Shown here: in pieces, positions 26,582 to 37,000 of the stretch | Layout of the letters: every line of letters begins with the position of its first letter | Numbering within the stretch: the stretch's first letter is position 1 | From: Sphingomonas gellani | Lineage (GTDB): Bacteria > Pseudomonadota > Alphaproteobacteria > Sphingomonadales > Sphingomonadaceae | Assembly (NCBI RefSeq): GCF_900110035.1 | Contig: NZ_FOCF01000009.1 | Location: 1 to 64,000, forward strand | Length of the DNA: 64,000 bases | Direction of reading: 5' to 3' | Notes under the pieces: model-generated | Database searches by the model: none | Seen by the model: only the letters and a program-made list of their open reading frames with translations | What the model was told of the DNA's origin: nothing | Translations under genes and position numbers: made by a program

Positions 26582-27127
26582 TCAGGACTGCGGCTCGTCG
26601 GTTCTCCGCGCCTTCGAAGCCGCCGGCACGCCAACGGCGCTGTGCTCCGCCGGCACGTTCTTCAGCACGACCGCGTTGGCGCCGATCACGGCACCCTCTC
26701 CTATCGCGATCTCCCCGATCAGCTTGGCCCCGGCATAGATCGTCACTCCGTCACCGATCGAGGGATAGGCGTCGGTGCCGTAAGCACCCCGCCGCGCGCC
26801 GCCCAGCGTCACCTGCTGATAGATGACGCAGGACGCGCCGATGCGAACCTTGCTGCCGATCACGATGCCATTGGGATGCGGCAGCTTCAGGCCCGGACCG
26901 ATCGAGGCCGTGGGCTGGACGAAGCAGCCGAACTCACGCCGCAGCTTTGCGCCCGACCAGCGCCCCGCCCGCTTCCATCCGCGCAGATGGAAATACTGGG
27001 CCAACCGGATCAGCGTCACTGCCTTCCAATTTCCGGAGCCGATCAGAATCGCCACGATGCGAAGCCATGGATGGGAGCGTGGCCGCTGATACAGGTCGAT
27101 CATCAGGGCATCGATGGGTGTGGGCAT
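26582..27127 (-). CDS. Hexapeptide-repeat acyltransferase (serine O-acetyltransferase-like)
   Basis: 181 residues: MPTPIDALMIDLYQRPRSHP, an amphipathic region with LIRLAQYFHLRGWKRAG, and LbH repeats GSKVRIGASCVIYQQVTLGG, GDGVTIYAGAKLIGEIAIG, GAVIGANAVVLKNVPAEHSA. Similar in size and layout to WcaB/EpsC-type colanic acid acetyltransferases. The two acyltransferases of this locus face each other (54 bases between stops) and may modify different sugars. Confidence 0.87.
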   Translation of the reverse strand: MPTPIDALMIDLYQRPRSHPWLRIVAILIGSGNWKAVTLIRLAQYFHLRGWKRAGRWSGAKLRREFGCFVQPTASIGPGLKLPHPNGIVIGSKVRIGASCVIYQQVTLGGARRGAYGTDAYPSIGDGVTIYAGAKLIGEIAIGEGAVIGANAVVLKNVPAEHSAVGVPAASKARRTDEPQS

Positions 27128-27277
27128 GATGCGAAAGGTTCGGTCGTTACGATTGCAAAATCAATCCCGCTTTGCGTCGCATGGCAAACATCCCTGATGA
27201 GCCGTTAACCCTGTCCGATAGGTGGAACGGAAGGCAGGGCCTTTAACAATGCGCGAATTGCAGCAGGGATCTTCACC

Positions 27278-27565
27278 ATGGCCAGCGCCAGCATATCGCG
27301 TCTTGTGACCGAAGGACGCATAACCGTTCCTTCGCCCAAGCCCGTCCGTTCCGCCGAACGTCTGAGTATCGCCGAACTGCCGCGGGCTGGGCATTCGCCC
27401 GCGATCGATTTGCAGCGTCGGCTCGGCGAAGCGGCGTTGCGCGGATTCTATCCGGCCGAACCGACGCGACAGGGCGTCCATTCCAAGAGTTACATGATCG
27501 CTGGCAGTGTCGCGCTCGTGTCCTGGGCGTTGATATTCAGCATGGGCGCCCAGCTGATCGGTTGA
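27278..27565 (+). CDS. Small single-span membrane protein, unknown
   Basis: 95 residues: a polar, Pro/Arg-rich N-terminal part (about 1-70) and one membrane segment near the C-terminus (SYMIAGSVALVSWALIFSMG). AGGG is upstream at loose spacing. It lies between acyltransferase and glycosyltransferase genes and reads in the direction of the latter. I do not recognise the family. Confidence 0.6.
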   Translation: MASASISRLVTEGRITVPSPKPVRSAERLSIAELPRAGHSPAIDLQRRLGEAALRGFYPAEPTRQGVHSKSYMIAGSVALVSWALIFSMGAQLIG

Positions 27566-27679
27566 ACGATAGAGGCCGCCAAGACTTGCGTTCGCCACAT
27601 CTGCCGTCGAAAGAAGCGGCAGGGTTATGGAAGGCGGCGCATTGACGCGTAGAGGAATGGCGGATCCGCATCACATCGG

Positions 27680-28795
27680 ATGGTGCGCATGAGGCTGGGT
27701 GTCGCCGGACTACGCGGCATTCCCGGCGTCATGGGTGGCGTCGAGGCGCATGTTCAGGAGCTCTATCCACGCGTGGCCAAGGCGCGACCGGCGCTGGAGG
27801 TCGAGGTCGCGATGCGCCGCCCCTATGTCGAGCGCGTGGCGCGCGAATGGAACGGGCTGCGTCTGTGGCCCATCTGGGCGACCCGCAACAAGTTTCTCGA
27901 AACCATCACGCACACGTTGATCGCACTGTTCTTTCTACGCTTCAGGCGCCGTTGCGGCGCGGTTCACCTGCATGCGATCGGACCTGGCCTGCTGGTCCCG
28001 CTGGCACGCCTGCTCGGCCTGCGAGTCCTGTTCACCCACCACGGCCGCGATTACGACCGCGCCAAATGGAACCGCCCAGCCAAGGCGGTGCTGCAATTCG
28101 GTGAATGGTTGTCGGTGCGGTTCAGCGACCAGGTGATCGTGGTGTCGGAGCGGCTGGCCGACGCGTTGCGGCAGCGTTTTCCGACTCGAGCGGAACGGAT
28201 CAGCTTCGTTCCCAACGGTGCCAGCCTGACCTTCGTCAACGCGTCGCGCATACCGGACCCCGTGCTTCTCGCGTCTCTTGGCATCGCGGCCGGACAATAC
28301 ATCCTCGGCGTCGGTCGGCTCGTGCCGGAAAAGGGGTTCGACGACCTCATCGCCGCGCATCTTTCCTCCGGCGATCCGCGCAAACTGGTGATCGCGGGCA
28401 AGGCCGACCATGCCGATGCTTATGCCAAGGCGCTTCTGGCCAAGGCAGGCGAGCGTGTCGTGTTCGCCGGCTTTCAGCCGCATGAGGCGCTGCGCTCGCT
28501 TTATGCGGGGGCATCGCTGTTCGTATTGCCTTCGCATCATGAGGGGTTGCCGATCGCCGCGCTTGAGGCGTTGGCGATGGATACCCCGACATTGCTCAGC
28601 GACATCGAACCCAATGCGGAACTGGCCCTGACCGCGGACCATTACTTCCCGACCGGCGACATCGACACGCTGGCTGCATGTTTGAACGCGCCGGAGGAGC
28701 GTTTTGCCGTGGACGGCAGCGCGCTGCGTGAGCGCTATGACTGGGACAAGATCGCGGCCCGGACCGCCGCGATCATCGACAGGCTGCAGCCATGA
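27680..28795 (+). CDS. Family 4 glycosyltransferase
   Basis: About 371 residues, GT-B fold. The N-terminal domain has AGLRGIPGVMGGVEAHVQEL, the C-terminal Rossmann domain has ILGVGRLVPEKGFDDLIAAH and the donor-binding block FVLPSHHEGLPIAALEALAM with the family E-x7-E. First gene of a three-gene GT4 run whose members overlap or nearly touch. ATG 27680 or 27689 could be the start. Similar in its first half to the third gene of the run (both have LRG-P-V-GG-E-H), so these two may be old duplicates. Confidence 0.9.
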   Translation: MVRMRLGVAGLRGIPGVMGGVEAHVQELYPRVAKARPALEVEVAMRRPYVERVAREWNGLRLWPIWATRNKFLETITHTLIALFFLRFRRRCGAVHLHAIGPGLLVPLARLLGLRVLFTHHGRDYDRAKWNRPAKAVLQFGEWLSVRFSDQVIVVSERLADALRQRFPTRAERISFVPNGASLTFVNASRIPDPVLLASLGIAAGQYILGVGRLVPEKGFDDLIAAHLSSGDPRKLVIAGKADHADAYAKALLAKAGERVVFAGFQPHEALRSLYAGASLFVLPSHHEGLPIAALEALAMDTPTLLSDIEPNAELALTADHYFPTGDIDTLAACLNAPEERFAVDGSALRERYDWDKIAARTAAIIDRLQP

Positions 28796-29940
28796 CGCGC
28801 GGCCCGGTACTTTTCGTCATCAACTCGCTCGCCGGCGGGGGAGCGGAGCGGGTGATGCTGACGCTGCTTGCCGGATCGCAGGGGCAGATGGCGCAGAATC
28901 CGTTCGAGCTGGCCTTGCTCGACGACGAACCCGACGCTTATCCTCCACCGGTCTGGCTGCCGCTGGCTCGGTTGTCGACGGGCGGCTCGATGGCGCGGGG
29001 CCTGCGATCCTTGCTGGCGCTTGCGCGGCGGCGTCGCCCGCGTTTGATGGTCAGCTTCCTGACGCGGGCCAACGTGCTGTGCGTCATCGTCGGACGCATG
29101 CTGGGCTGCCGAACGGTTATCAGCGAACGGGTCAATACTTCCGCCCATCTCGCCGGGCCCCGCCACCGCGTGTCGCGGCTGCTGGTGCGTGCGACTTATC
29201 GCTTTGCGGACCGGGTGATTGCCGTATCGGACGGGGTCGCGGATGATCTGGTCGCCAATTTCGGGGTCCGGCGTGATCGGATCGTGGTGATCGGCAACCC
29301 TGTGGATCTGGACAATGTGACGAGCCGTGGCGGCGAGGCCGTTCCTCTGCCCTGCGCACCACCCTTTATCGCCGCCATGGGGCGGCTGACCCCGACCAAG
29401 AACATGGCGCTGCTGGTGGATGCCTATGCGGCATCCGGGGTGGACGTGCCGCTGGTCATCATGGGGGAAGGGCCTGAACGCGACGTGCTTGCTGCCCAGA
29501 TCGCGCGCCTCGGCTTGTCCGGTCGCGTTTACCTGGCGGGGTTTCAAAAGAATCCCTATGCGGTGCTCGCGCACGCCGCGCTGTACGTCAGCGCGTCGAA
29601 TGGTGAGGGATTTCCCAACGCACTGGTGGAAGCCATGGCGCTGGGGCGACCGGTGGTCGTAACCAATTGCGCGTCCGGCCCGTCCGAGATCCTGGCCGAT
29701 CGGGCGCGTGAAAGCGTCACCGGCACGCTGGAAACGCCCTCGGGTCTGCTGGTGCCGATGAACGATGCCACCGCGTTGGCCGAGGCTATCGCGGACGTGA
29801 TGGCCGATCCGCAGCGGCGGGAGCGTCAGGGAGCCGCCGGGCACGAGGTTGCCAGCGCATATGGCGTGGAGCGGGCGGTGTCCCGTTACTGGGCGGCGTT
29901 CGACCTCGACCATGGGTTTCCGCTCACCGGTTCTTCCTGA
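28792..29940 (+). CDS. Family 4 glycosyltransferase
   Basis: 382 residues. VLFVINSLAGGGAERVMLTL is the GT4 opening (glycine-rich loop), then VSFLTRANVLCVIVGRMLG, FIAAMGRLTPTKNMALLVDA and the donor-site block VSASNGEGFPNALVEAMALG. Its ATG overlaps the TGA of the preceding gene (ATGA), so translation is coupled. Closest relative within the window is the minus-strand GT4 at 31257-32447, with the same GGAER opening. Confidence 0.92.
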   Translation: MTRGPVLFVINSLAGGGAERVMLTLLAGSQGQMAQNPFELALLDDEPDAYPPPVWLPLARLSTGGSMARGLRSLLALARRRRPRLMVSFLTRANVLCVIVGRMLGCRTVISERVNTSAHLAGPRHRVSRLLVRATYRFADRVIAVSDGVADDLVANFGVRRDRIVVIGNPVDLDNVTSRGGEAVPLPCAPPFIAAMGRLTPTKNMALLVDAYAASGVDVPLVIMGEGPERDVLAAQIARLGLSGRVYLAGFQKNPYAVLAHAALYVSASNGEGFPNALVEAMALGRPVVVTNCASGPSEILADRARESVTGTLETPSGLLVPMNDATALAEAIADVMADPQRRERQGAAGHEVASAYGVERAVSRYWAAFDLDHGFPLTGSS

Positions 29941-29943
29941 ACG

Positions 29944-31140
29944 GTGGGCTCTGAATCGCGTATCCGGCGGGTGGTGGGAGTCGAGAGTGAGGAGGTCGCA
30001 TCCCGCCCTGACATCGCGGTGATCGGACTGCGCGGTGTGCCGGAGGTGATCGGCGGGATCGAGACGCATTGCGAGCTACTGTACCCGGCACTGGCGCAGG
30101 CGGCGCCGGAACTTGCGGTGCTGTTGCTCGTGCGACGTCGGCATGTGCCCTTCAAACGCACAAGACTGGCCGGTATCCCGGTGCGCGCCTTGCCGTCGCT
30201 GCCGGGCAGCGGGGCGGAAACCGTGTCGCACACGCTGATTGGGTTGTTCCATGCCCGTTGGCTGCGCAGTCGACTGGTCCATCTGCACGGCATCGGCCCG
30301 GCCTTCTTCGCGGGGCTGGCACGGTTGCTCGGCATGCGGGTCGTAGTCACACATCATGCGGCAGACTTCGCACGGCCGAAATGGGGCGGGGCGGGACAGC
30401 TGTTCCTGAGGCTAGGGGAGGCGATGGCAGCACGGTTCGCGGATCGGGTGATCTGCGTCAGCGACGCGGTGCGCAGCGACTTCCTGTCTCGTCATCCAGG
30501 GGCAAACGCGCGCGCCGTCACTATCCGCAACGCCGCGCGGCTGGATGCGGTGGAGGACGATGGCTGCCGCCGTGTGCTGGACATGCTGGGCCTATCGCGG
30601 GGCGGATATGTGCTGGCGGTCGGGCGGCTGGAAGCGACCAAGCGCTTCGAGGACCTCATCGCCGCGCATGCACGGGCCGGACGGAACGCGTTGCCGCTGG
30701 TTATCGTAGGCGCCTCGGTCGACGGCACGGAGCATGAGGATGCCTTGCGCGCGATGGCGGACTTGGAAGTTACGTCCGGAGCCGGATCGCGCATCATATT
30801 CGCCGGGTTCCGCACGGGCGTCGAACTGGCCGCGCTGTATTGCGGCGCGGCGCTGCTGATCCATCCATCAGAAATGGAAGGGTTCGGCCTGGTAGTGTTG
30901 GAGGGAATGATCGCAAAGGTGCCGATCCGTCTGTCCGACATCCCGCCGCATCGCGAATTCGGTTTGCCCGACCGGTGTTACTTTCCGGTCGGGGACCGGG
31001 CCGCGATCACGAACATCCTGCTTTCGCTACCCTTCCGAGACGAAATCGCGACCTATCCGTCCATTGTGGAGCGGTATCGGCTGACCAATGCGGCGAGCGA
31101 GCACGCTGCACTGTTCCGGCAGGTCCTGGCGGGGGTCTGA
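29944..31140 (+). CDS. Family 4 glycosyltransferase
   Basis: About 398 residues, GTG start 3 bases after the preceding stop. IAVIGLRGVPEVIGGIETHC begins the fold; YVLAVGRLEATKRFEDLIAA and LLIHPSEMEGFGLVVLEGM form the donor domain. The N-terminal 20 residues are Val/Glu/Ser-rich and may not be translated. Last gene of the three-gene GT4 operon. Confidence 0.9.
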   Translation: MGSESRIRRVVGVESEEVASRPDIAVIGLRGVPEVIGGIETHCELLYPALAQAAPELAVLLLVRRRHVPFKRTRLAGIPVRALPSLPGSGAETVSHTLIGLFHARWLRSRLVHLHGIGPAFFAGLARLLGMRVVVTHHAADFARPKWGGAGQLFLRLGEAMAARFADRVICVSDAVRSDFLSRHPGANARAVTIRNAARLDAVEDDGCRRVLDMLGLSRGGYVLAVGRLEATKRFEDLIAAHARAGRNALPLVIVGASVDGTEHEDALRAMADLEVTSGAGSRIIFAGFRTGVELAALYCGAALLIHPSEMEGFGLVVLEGMIAKVPIRLSDIPPHREFGLPDRCYFPVGDRAAITNILLSLPFRDEIATYPSIVERYRLTNAASEHAALFRQVLAGV

Positions 31141-31256
31141 TGCGTTTCGCCAGCCGCTTGGTATTATCGGCACGCCTATGCGCGAGTGCGTACGGATAAG
31201 CCGCTTCCCGCCTGACCGACAGGCATTGGCTGCGCCGCATCGGCGCGTGTTCGATC

Positions 31257-32447
31257 TTACCTGCGGGCAGTCTGGTCGAACACCTGCCAGTATTGTTCGG
31301 CGATGCGCTCAGCCCTGAAATCGCGCATCCGTATCATGCCCGCTCTGCCCAGTCGCGTGCGTAGCGCCGGGTCATCCAGCATCGCAATGCCGCGGGCCAG
31401 AGCCGCAATGTCGCCCAACGGTACGACCAATCCGGCGGGAGCCTCCATCACCGTACCGGCTGCGCCCGCATCTGCGCCGAGCAGTTCGGCCGGGCCAGAC
31501 GGACAGTCGGTCGTCAGCACCGGCCGACCAAGAACCATCGCCTCCGCGATCGCATTGGGAAAACCTTCATTGTAGGAGGCGGAAATCAGCGCTTGCGACC
31601 GGCCGACCACGGTCCAGGGATCGTCAAGGAACCCCGGCATCAGGATGCGCGCGGACAGCCCCGCTGCCTGTATTCGGGCGGTCAGCGCGGCGCGCTCCGG
31701 CCCTTGTCCCAGGATCAGCAGAGGTAGGGCGGGGTCGGCCAGTGCATAGGCGTCGATCAGGTCTGCAAAGCCCTTGGCGGCGACCAGCCGCCCCACCGCC
31801 ACCAGGAACGCAGACGGCAAGGTGATCGGGGGCGACTTCGCGGCTTCGGAGACGATCAAATCGAGGTCATAGGGGTTGTTGATGGTGAAAACGCGGTCCA
31901 CCGGGGCGCCGAATGTCGCGATCAGATCGTCGCTTACCCCCTGCGACACGCCCAGCACCAGTGTCGCACGGGCATACGCCGCGCGCATCAATCGGTTGAT
32001 CGCCGCCAGCCGCCAGCCACGGTAACGGCCCGCCAGGTGAGAACGCATATGCATCCGCTCGCACAGTATACGTCGCCATGGCCCACCTGACAGCGCAACC
32101 GCCAGATTGGCGCGGGGCAGGAAGCCAACCACCACATCCGGTTGCAGGCGATGCAGCAGCCGGCGCAGCCGCACCACGCTGGCGGTCAGCCTGCCGCCCG
32201 CATCCAGACAATGTCGCCCATTGAGCGCGGGCATGCCCCGCATCTCCGGCTCGGCATCCAGCAGCACCAGATGCGCCTCGTAATGGGCGAGGTGATCGCT
32301 GCCGGTACGCAGGATCGTGTCCAGCGCGCGCTCCGCCCCGCCGCTGCCGATCGAGTTGATGACGAATACGATACGGGGGCGGACATTTCTTGGAATTGGG
32401 GAACTGGGGCTTGGGGCAGGAAAGTCAGGGCCGGCGTTCGCAATCAT
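31257..32447 (-). CDS. Family 4 glycosyltransferase
   Basis: 396 residues. IVFVINSIGSGGAERALDTI, VGFLPRANLAVALSG, FLVAVGRLVAAKGFADLIDA and ISASYNEGFPNAIAEAMVLG are the GT4 landmarks; the layout closely follows the enzyme at 28792-29940 on the other strand, which suggests duplication with inversion or common origin. The first 20 residues are Pro/Ser-rich and may precede the true start. Convergent with the GT4 operon. Confidence 0.9.
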   Translation of the reverse strand: MIANAGPDFPAPSPSSPIPRNVRPRIVFVINSIGSGGAERALDTILRTGSDHLAHYEAHLVLLDAEPEMRGMPALNGRHCLDAGGRLTASVVRLRRLLHRLQPDVVVGFLPRANLAVALSGGPWRRILCERMHMRSHLAGRYRGWRLAAINRLMRAAYARATLVLGVSQGVSDDLIATFGAPVDRVFTINNPYDLDLIVSEAAKSPPITLPSAFLVAVGRLVAAKGFADLIDAYALADPALPLLILGQGPERAALTARIQAAGLSARILMPGFLDDPWTVVGRSQALISASYNEGFPNAIAEAMVLGRPVLTTDCPSGPAELLGADAGAAGTVMEAPAGLVVPLGDIAALARGIAMLDDPALRTRLGRAGMIRMRDFRAERIAEQYWQVFDQTARR

Positions 32448-32663
32448 GGTTCCCGTTCGCAGAAAGGGCGCGGCGCGTCACCCATGGTGACGGCCACGCC
32501 CCCTCCTCCCTGTTTACCTCGTTCCGCTTTGCCCCAGGCGTCGCGTTGTATCCAATCTACTCTGCTCGCCGCGCTTCGTGAACGGATGATCGCCCTCGGC
32601 CAAGTTGCCGTCAATATACGAAGGTCTAATTAAGGGGGATCATTCAGAAGCGGCTGCTAGGAA

Positions 32664-33331
32664 TCATTGATATACTTGATATTGTGCCAGATCAACACGG
32701 TTTTGAACGGCCGCTCGGGTCAGCGTCCAATTACCGGCACGCTCAAGATGCGCGGCAGTCGTAGCATCACCAGGTGCAGCAGGACCGGGACGCCCACGCC
32801 GTGCCGCCTGCGCCAAAGCGACGCGCAGCGGCGTGGGGACGGCGGACAGCGCATTGATCTGTCCCGATTCGAGCATCGCGGCGAGTTCGTCGACGCGAAA
32901 GCCCCGCTCTGGTAGAAAGGCCGCACCTCCTGCTGCGGCAATTGCGCGGATGCAGCCGAAACCAAACGAGAAGGTGACGGGAACGCCGACATATTCGCGG
33001 ATCGATCTGTCGAGCGCCATGATGTCGATCAGCCGATCGGTGACGTCGCCCGAGGTGCGGTGGGACAGGAGAATGGCCTTGGGCGTGCCCGTAGTGCCGG
33101 AGGTGAACGCGATCTGCGCCGGCGCGTCGTCGTGGCGCGGGGCCACGGCACGCGAGAACCAGCCGTCACCCGGTGCGACCTCGACTCGCTCGGTCGCGAC
33201 AATTCCAGTTGGTACGTCCATGCCCGGATCAAGGGGCAGGACTAGCTGGCCGTGTCGTGCGCCGCCAGAACCGCCTCGACATAGGCAAGCGCGTTGCGCT
33301 TTTCGACGATTGTCGCCGCGATCGTCGTCAC
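32664..33331 (-). pseudogene. AMP-binding (acyl-CoA ligase-like) enzyme remnant, frameshifted and C-terminally truncated
   Basis: A GTG at 33331 with AGGGAG upstream starts a 29-codon frame ending VEAVLAAHDTAS then TAG (33244-33242). One base out of frame the sequence continues LVLPLDPGMDVPTG and then an open frame with the AMP-binding P-loop FTSGTTGTPKAILLSHR and FSFGFGCIRAIAAAGGAAFL. After LSAVPTPLRVAL the text no longer resembles the family and stops at 32664, about 300 residues short of a normal ligase. A single-base lesion plus loss of the C-terminal half explains this. Such ligases may once have activated an acyl group for polymer decoration. Confidence 0.75.
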
Positions 33332-33458
33332 ATGATGCTCCCTGCCGGATCAGCGACGTTCGAACGCGTCCCTCTCCTCATTGTACGAGGACGCGGACAC
33401 GGGGACAATGCGCGCATTTATCGTTACGATGCGGCGCAGCCACAGGGGAGCGGGGCGG

Positions 33459-33887
33459 ATGGCGGGTATCGACAGGGAAGCGGAGACGCGGGCGCGTCTT
33501 CTCGAAACGGGACGAAGGGCGGCGGAGACGCTGGGCCGGTCAGTTGCCGACAAGCCCGACGACGCGCCGATCGAGACCAACATCGCTTCCCTGCGCGGCC
33601 TGGCGGAGGTGATGAGCTCGTTGGTCGACGACGCGCACCGTTGCGGCGGGATCGATTGCATGGGCCGCAGCGTCGATGGCGTGAAACTGTGGGTCACCCG
33701 CGACCGGTTCGAAGCGTTGGAGCGGCAGGCCGTCCGCTACGGCGCGGCGCTGGCCGCGATCGCGCAGGCAGGGGAAACGGCCGGCGGGGACATGGACATG
33801 CTGGTCGACTGGCAGGGCACCGTACGTGCCCTGTCCCAGGTGGCACGCCGCACGCTGGACGCTGCTCCGCGCGACGATACGGGCTGA
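33459..33887 (+). CDS. Hypothetical protein, helical, unknown
   Basis: 142 residues, rich in Ala, Arg, Asp and Glu: MAGIDREAETRARLLETGRR, then SLRGLAEVMSSLVDDAHRCG and VDWQGTVRALSQVARRTLD. No signal peptide or membrane segment. GGGGCGG precedes ATG 33459, while the open frame extends to 33381. I do not recognise a family. It precedes the nuclease gene in the same direction by 166 bases. Confidence 0.5.
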   Translation: MAGIDREAETRARLLETGRRAAETLGRSVADKPDDAPIETNIASLRGLAEVMSSLVDDAHRCGGIDCMGRSVDGVKLWVTRDRFEALERQAVRYGAALAAIAQAGETAGGDMDMLVDWQGTVRALSQVARRTLDAAPRDDTG

Positions 33888-34053
33888 CATCCCATCATAA
33901 TCGGGCGATACTGTCACCATCGCGACAATGATGACCGGTTAACGATACGATAACATCCCTGTCATTTTCGGCGTCTAACCCATAGCCTTCGGTGGACGAC
34001 GTCCCCGGCACATGGGTGACCGGAGCGGCATCGTAACGGACGGGGAGCGGATC

Positions 34054-37000
34054 ATGGCAGCTTTGGGTGACGTCGCGCTTGTCGGTTACGGCGCGGACAC
34101 GGGGGTGAAGTCGTTCGCGTTCGTGCTGCTGGCCGACCTGTCGGGCCAGACCATCAACTTCACCGACAACGGCTGGACCGCCGCCGGCGCGTTCCGTGGC
34201 GGCGAGGGCACGGCCAGCTACACGGTGCCGGCCGGTACGCCGATCGGCACGGTGGTGACGATTTCCGGGCTGACGGGGTCATTCAACCCGGCGACGGGCG
34301 GCGACCAGATCCACGCCTATGTCGGGGATGCGGTCAGCCCGACCTTCCTGTTCTCGCTCGATTTCGCGGACGGCAACACCGGCTATGCGGGCGACGCGAC
34401 CAATTCCAACACCAGCGCCGTGCCTACCGGCCTGACCTTCGGCGACAACGCGCTGGCGTTCGGGGAAGACAATGGCGCCTATGCCGGGCCGACCGCCGGC
34501 ACGCGGGCGGAGATCCTGGCGGCGATCGCGGATGAGGCGAACTGGACGCTGAACGACACCGCCGGCGTCGCCTATCCGACCGCATTCTCGGTCGAGACCG
34601 GCAATCCCGGCCGGTTTGGCGTGTCGGATGCCCAGGTGACCGAAGGCAATGACGGCACCGCCGAGCTGGTGTTCACGATCAACCGGCTGGAGGGCAGCAC
34701 CGGCACCGCCTCCATCGATTTCGCCACCGCCTTCGGCACCGCCGACGCGAGCGACATCGCCGGGGCGCTGCCCACGGGCACGCTGACCTTTGCCGATGGC
34801 GAGACCAGCCGCACCGTCACGATCGCGGTGAACGGCGACACGCGGTTCGAGGCGGACGAGACGCTGACCCTGACGCTGTCGAACGCGACCGGGGGCGCGG
34901 GGATCGCGGACGCCAGCGCGACCGGCACCATCCTGAACGACGACACCGCGCCTGCCACCGTGCGGCCGTGGATCAACGAATTGCATTACGACAATGCCGG
35001 TGCGGACGTGGGCGAGTTCGTGGAGATCGCGGGCGCTGCGGGCACCGACCTGTCGGGCTATTCCCTCGTGCTCTACAACGGCTCGAACGGCGCGGCGTAC
35101 CAGACGATCGCGCTGAGCGGCATCATCGCGGATCAGCAGAACGGGTTCGGCACGATCAGCGTGCCGGCGGTCGGCATCCAGAACGGCGCGCCGGACGGGC
35201 TGGCGCTGGTCGGCCCGGACGGCGTGGTCGAGTTCCTGAGCTATGAGGGCGCCTTCACCGCGGTGGGCGGCCCCGCCGACGGCCTGACCAGCACCGATGT
35301 CGGCGTGTCGGAGCCGGGCAACGCCGACGGCACCTCCATCGGCCGGGTGGGGACGGGCGCGGAAGCGTCCGACTTCAGCTTCGCACTCATCACCGACGAC
35401 ACGCCGGGCGGGATCAATGCCGGGCAGAGCTTCACCGCCGCCGTGCCGCAGCTGTCGGTCAGCGACATCAGCTTCTCCGAAGGGAATGACGGCACCAGGC
35501 TGGTGCAGTTCACCGTCACGCGCGGCGGGCCGGACGGCGCGCTGTCCGTCGACTATGCCACCGCCGACGGCACCGCCACCGCCGGCAGCGATTACCTGGC
35601 GACCAGCGGCACGCTGACCTTCGCGGCGGGCCAGACCAGCGCTACAGTGTCCGTCACGGTGACCGGCGACACGGTCGCCGAGAGCAACGAAACCTTCTTC
35701 CTCAACCTGTCCAACCCCACCGGCGACGCGCGGCTGGCCGACGCGCAGGGCCAGGCGACGATCATCAACGACGACGGCCTGCCGCCCTCCGTCTTGATCG
35801 GCGATGCCAGCGTGCGCGAGGGCGACAGCGGCCAGACCTTCGCCACCTTCACCGTGACGCGCACGGGCGGCGCCGGCGCGTTTTCCGTCGCGTACCAGAC
35901 GATGAGCAACACCGCGACCGGGGGCGAGGATTTCGACGCCACATCCGGGCGCATCGACTTCGCGGAGGGGCAGACCAGCGCCACCGTCACCGTGGCGGTC
36001 AACGGCGATACCAAGGTGGAAGCGAACGAGAAGTTCTTCGTCGCGCTGTCTGACGCCACCAACGGCGCTACCCTGTCCGATTCGCTGGGCGAGGGCACGA
36101 TCGTCACCGACGACCTGTTCCGCATCCACGACGTGCAGGGATCGGCGCATTTCAGCCCGATCCTGGCGGCGGACGGGGTCAACAGCTTCAACACCCGTTC
36201 CACGGTCACCGTCACCATCCAGGCGGTGGTGACGGCGGTGGACGGCGTGGGCGCGCGCCAAGGCTTCTACCTGACCGAGGAAAAGGGTGACTGGGACGCG
36301 AGCGCGCTGACCTCCGAAGGCATCTTCGTGATGACCCGCGACGACAGCAACAACGGCGCCACGCTGGCCGCGACCGCACCGGGGCTGAAGGTCGGCGACC
36401 TGGTGACGGTCACCGCGCACGTCATGGAATACCAGTCCTTCACCAACCTGCCGCGCACCGTGCTGACGGGGATGGAGGGCATCTCCATCGACGCGCACGA
36501 CCAGACGCTGCCGACGCTGGTGCTGGACGGAACGCCCGGACACGCCATCCCCAGCGCGATCCTGACCGACGAAGTGCCGAACTATTTCGACACCGGCACC
36601 GGCGCGAATTTCGACCCGCAGACCGACGCGCTCGACTTCTTCGAGACGATCGAGGGGATGCAGGTCACCGTGCCCGACATGGTGGTGGCCGACGGCTTCG
36701 TCGGCGTGTCGGGGGGCGACCCGTATCTGAAGGCCTATTCGACCGTCCATGCCGATGCCGACCAGATCAACAGCCGGGGCGGCTACACCATCGCGGGCGA
36801 CCCGCCCTCCTCCCCACCCGACACCGCCACGCCGCTGGACGACACCCATGCGGGGGGCCGCTACATCCATGACGGCGACGTTAATCCGGATATCCTGGAA
36901 TTGGACTTCTCCGACTTCGCCACGAGCGCACCGGCCGGGCTGACCACGGGCGCGTCGATGGGCGACAAGCTGGGCGACGTGACCGGCATCGTGGAGTTCG

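Noticed and set aside
34279..36870. Long minus-strand open frame (863 codons) opposite the secreted nuclease
   Set aside because: Antisense shadow of the Calx-beta region; no start signal and no recognisable domain.
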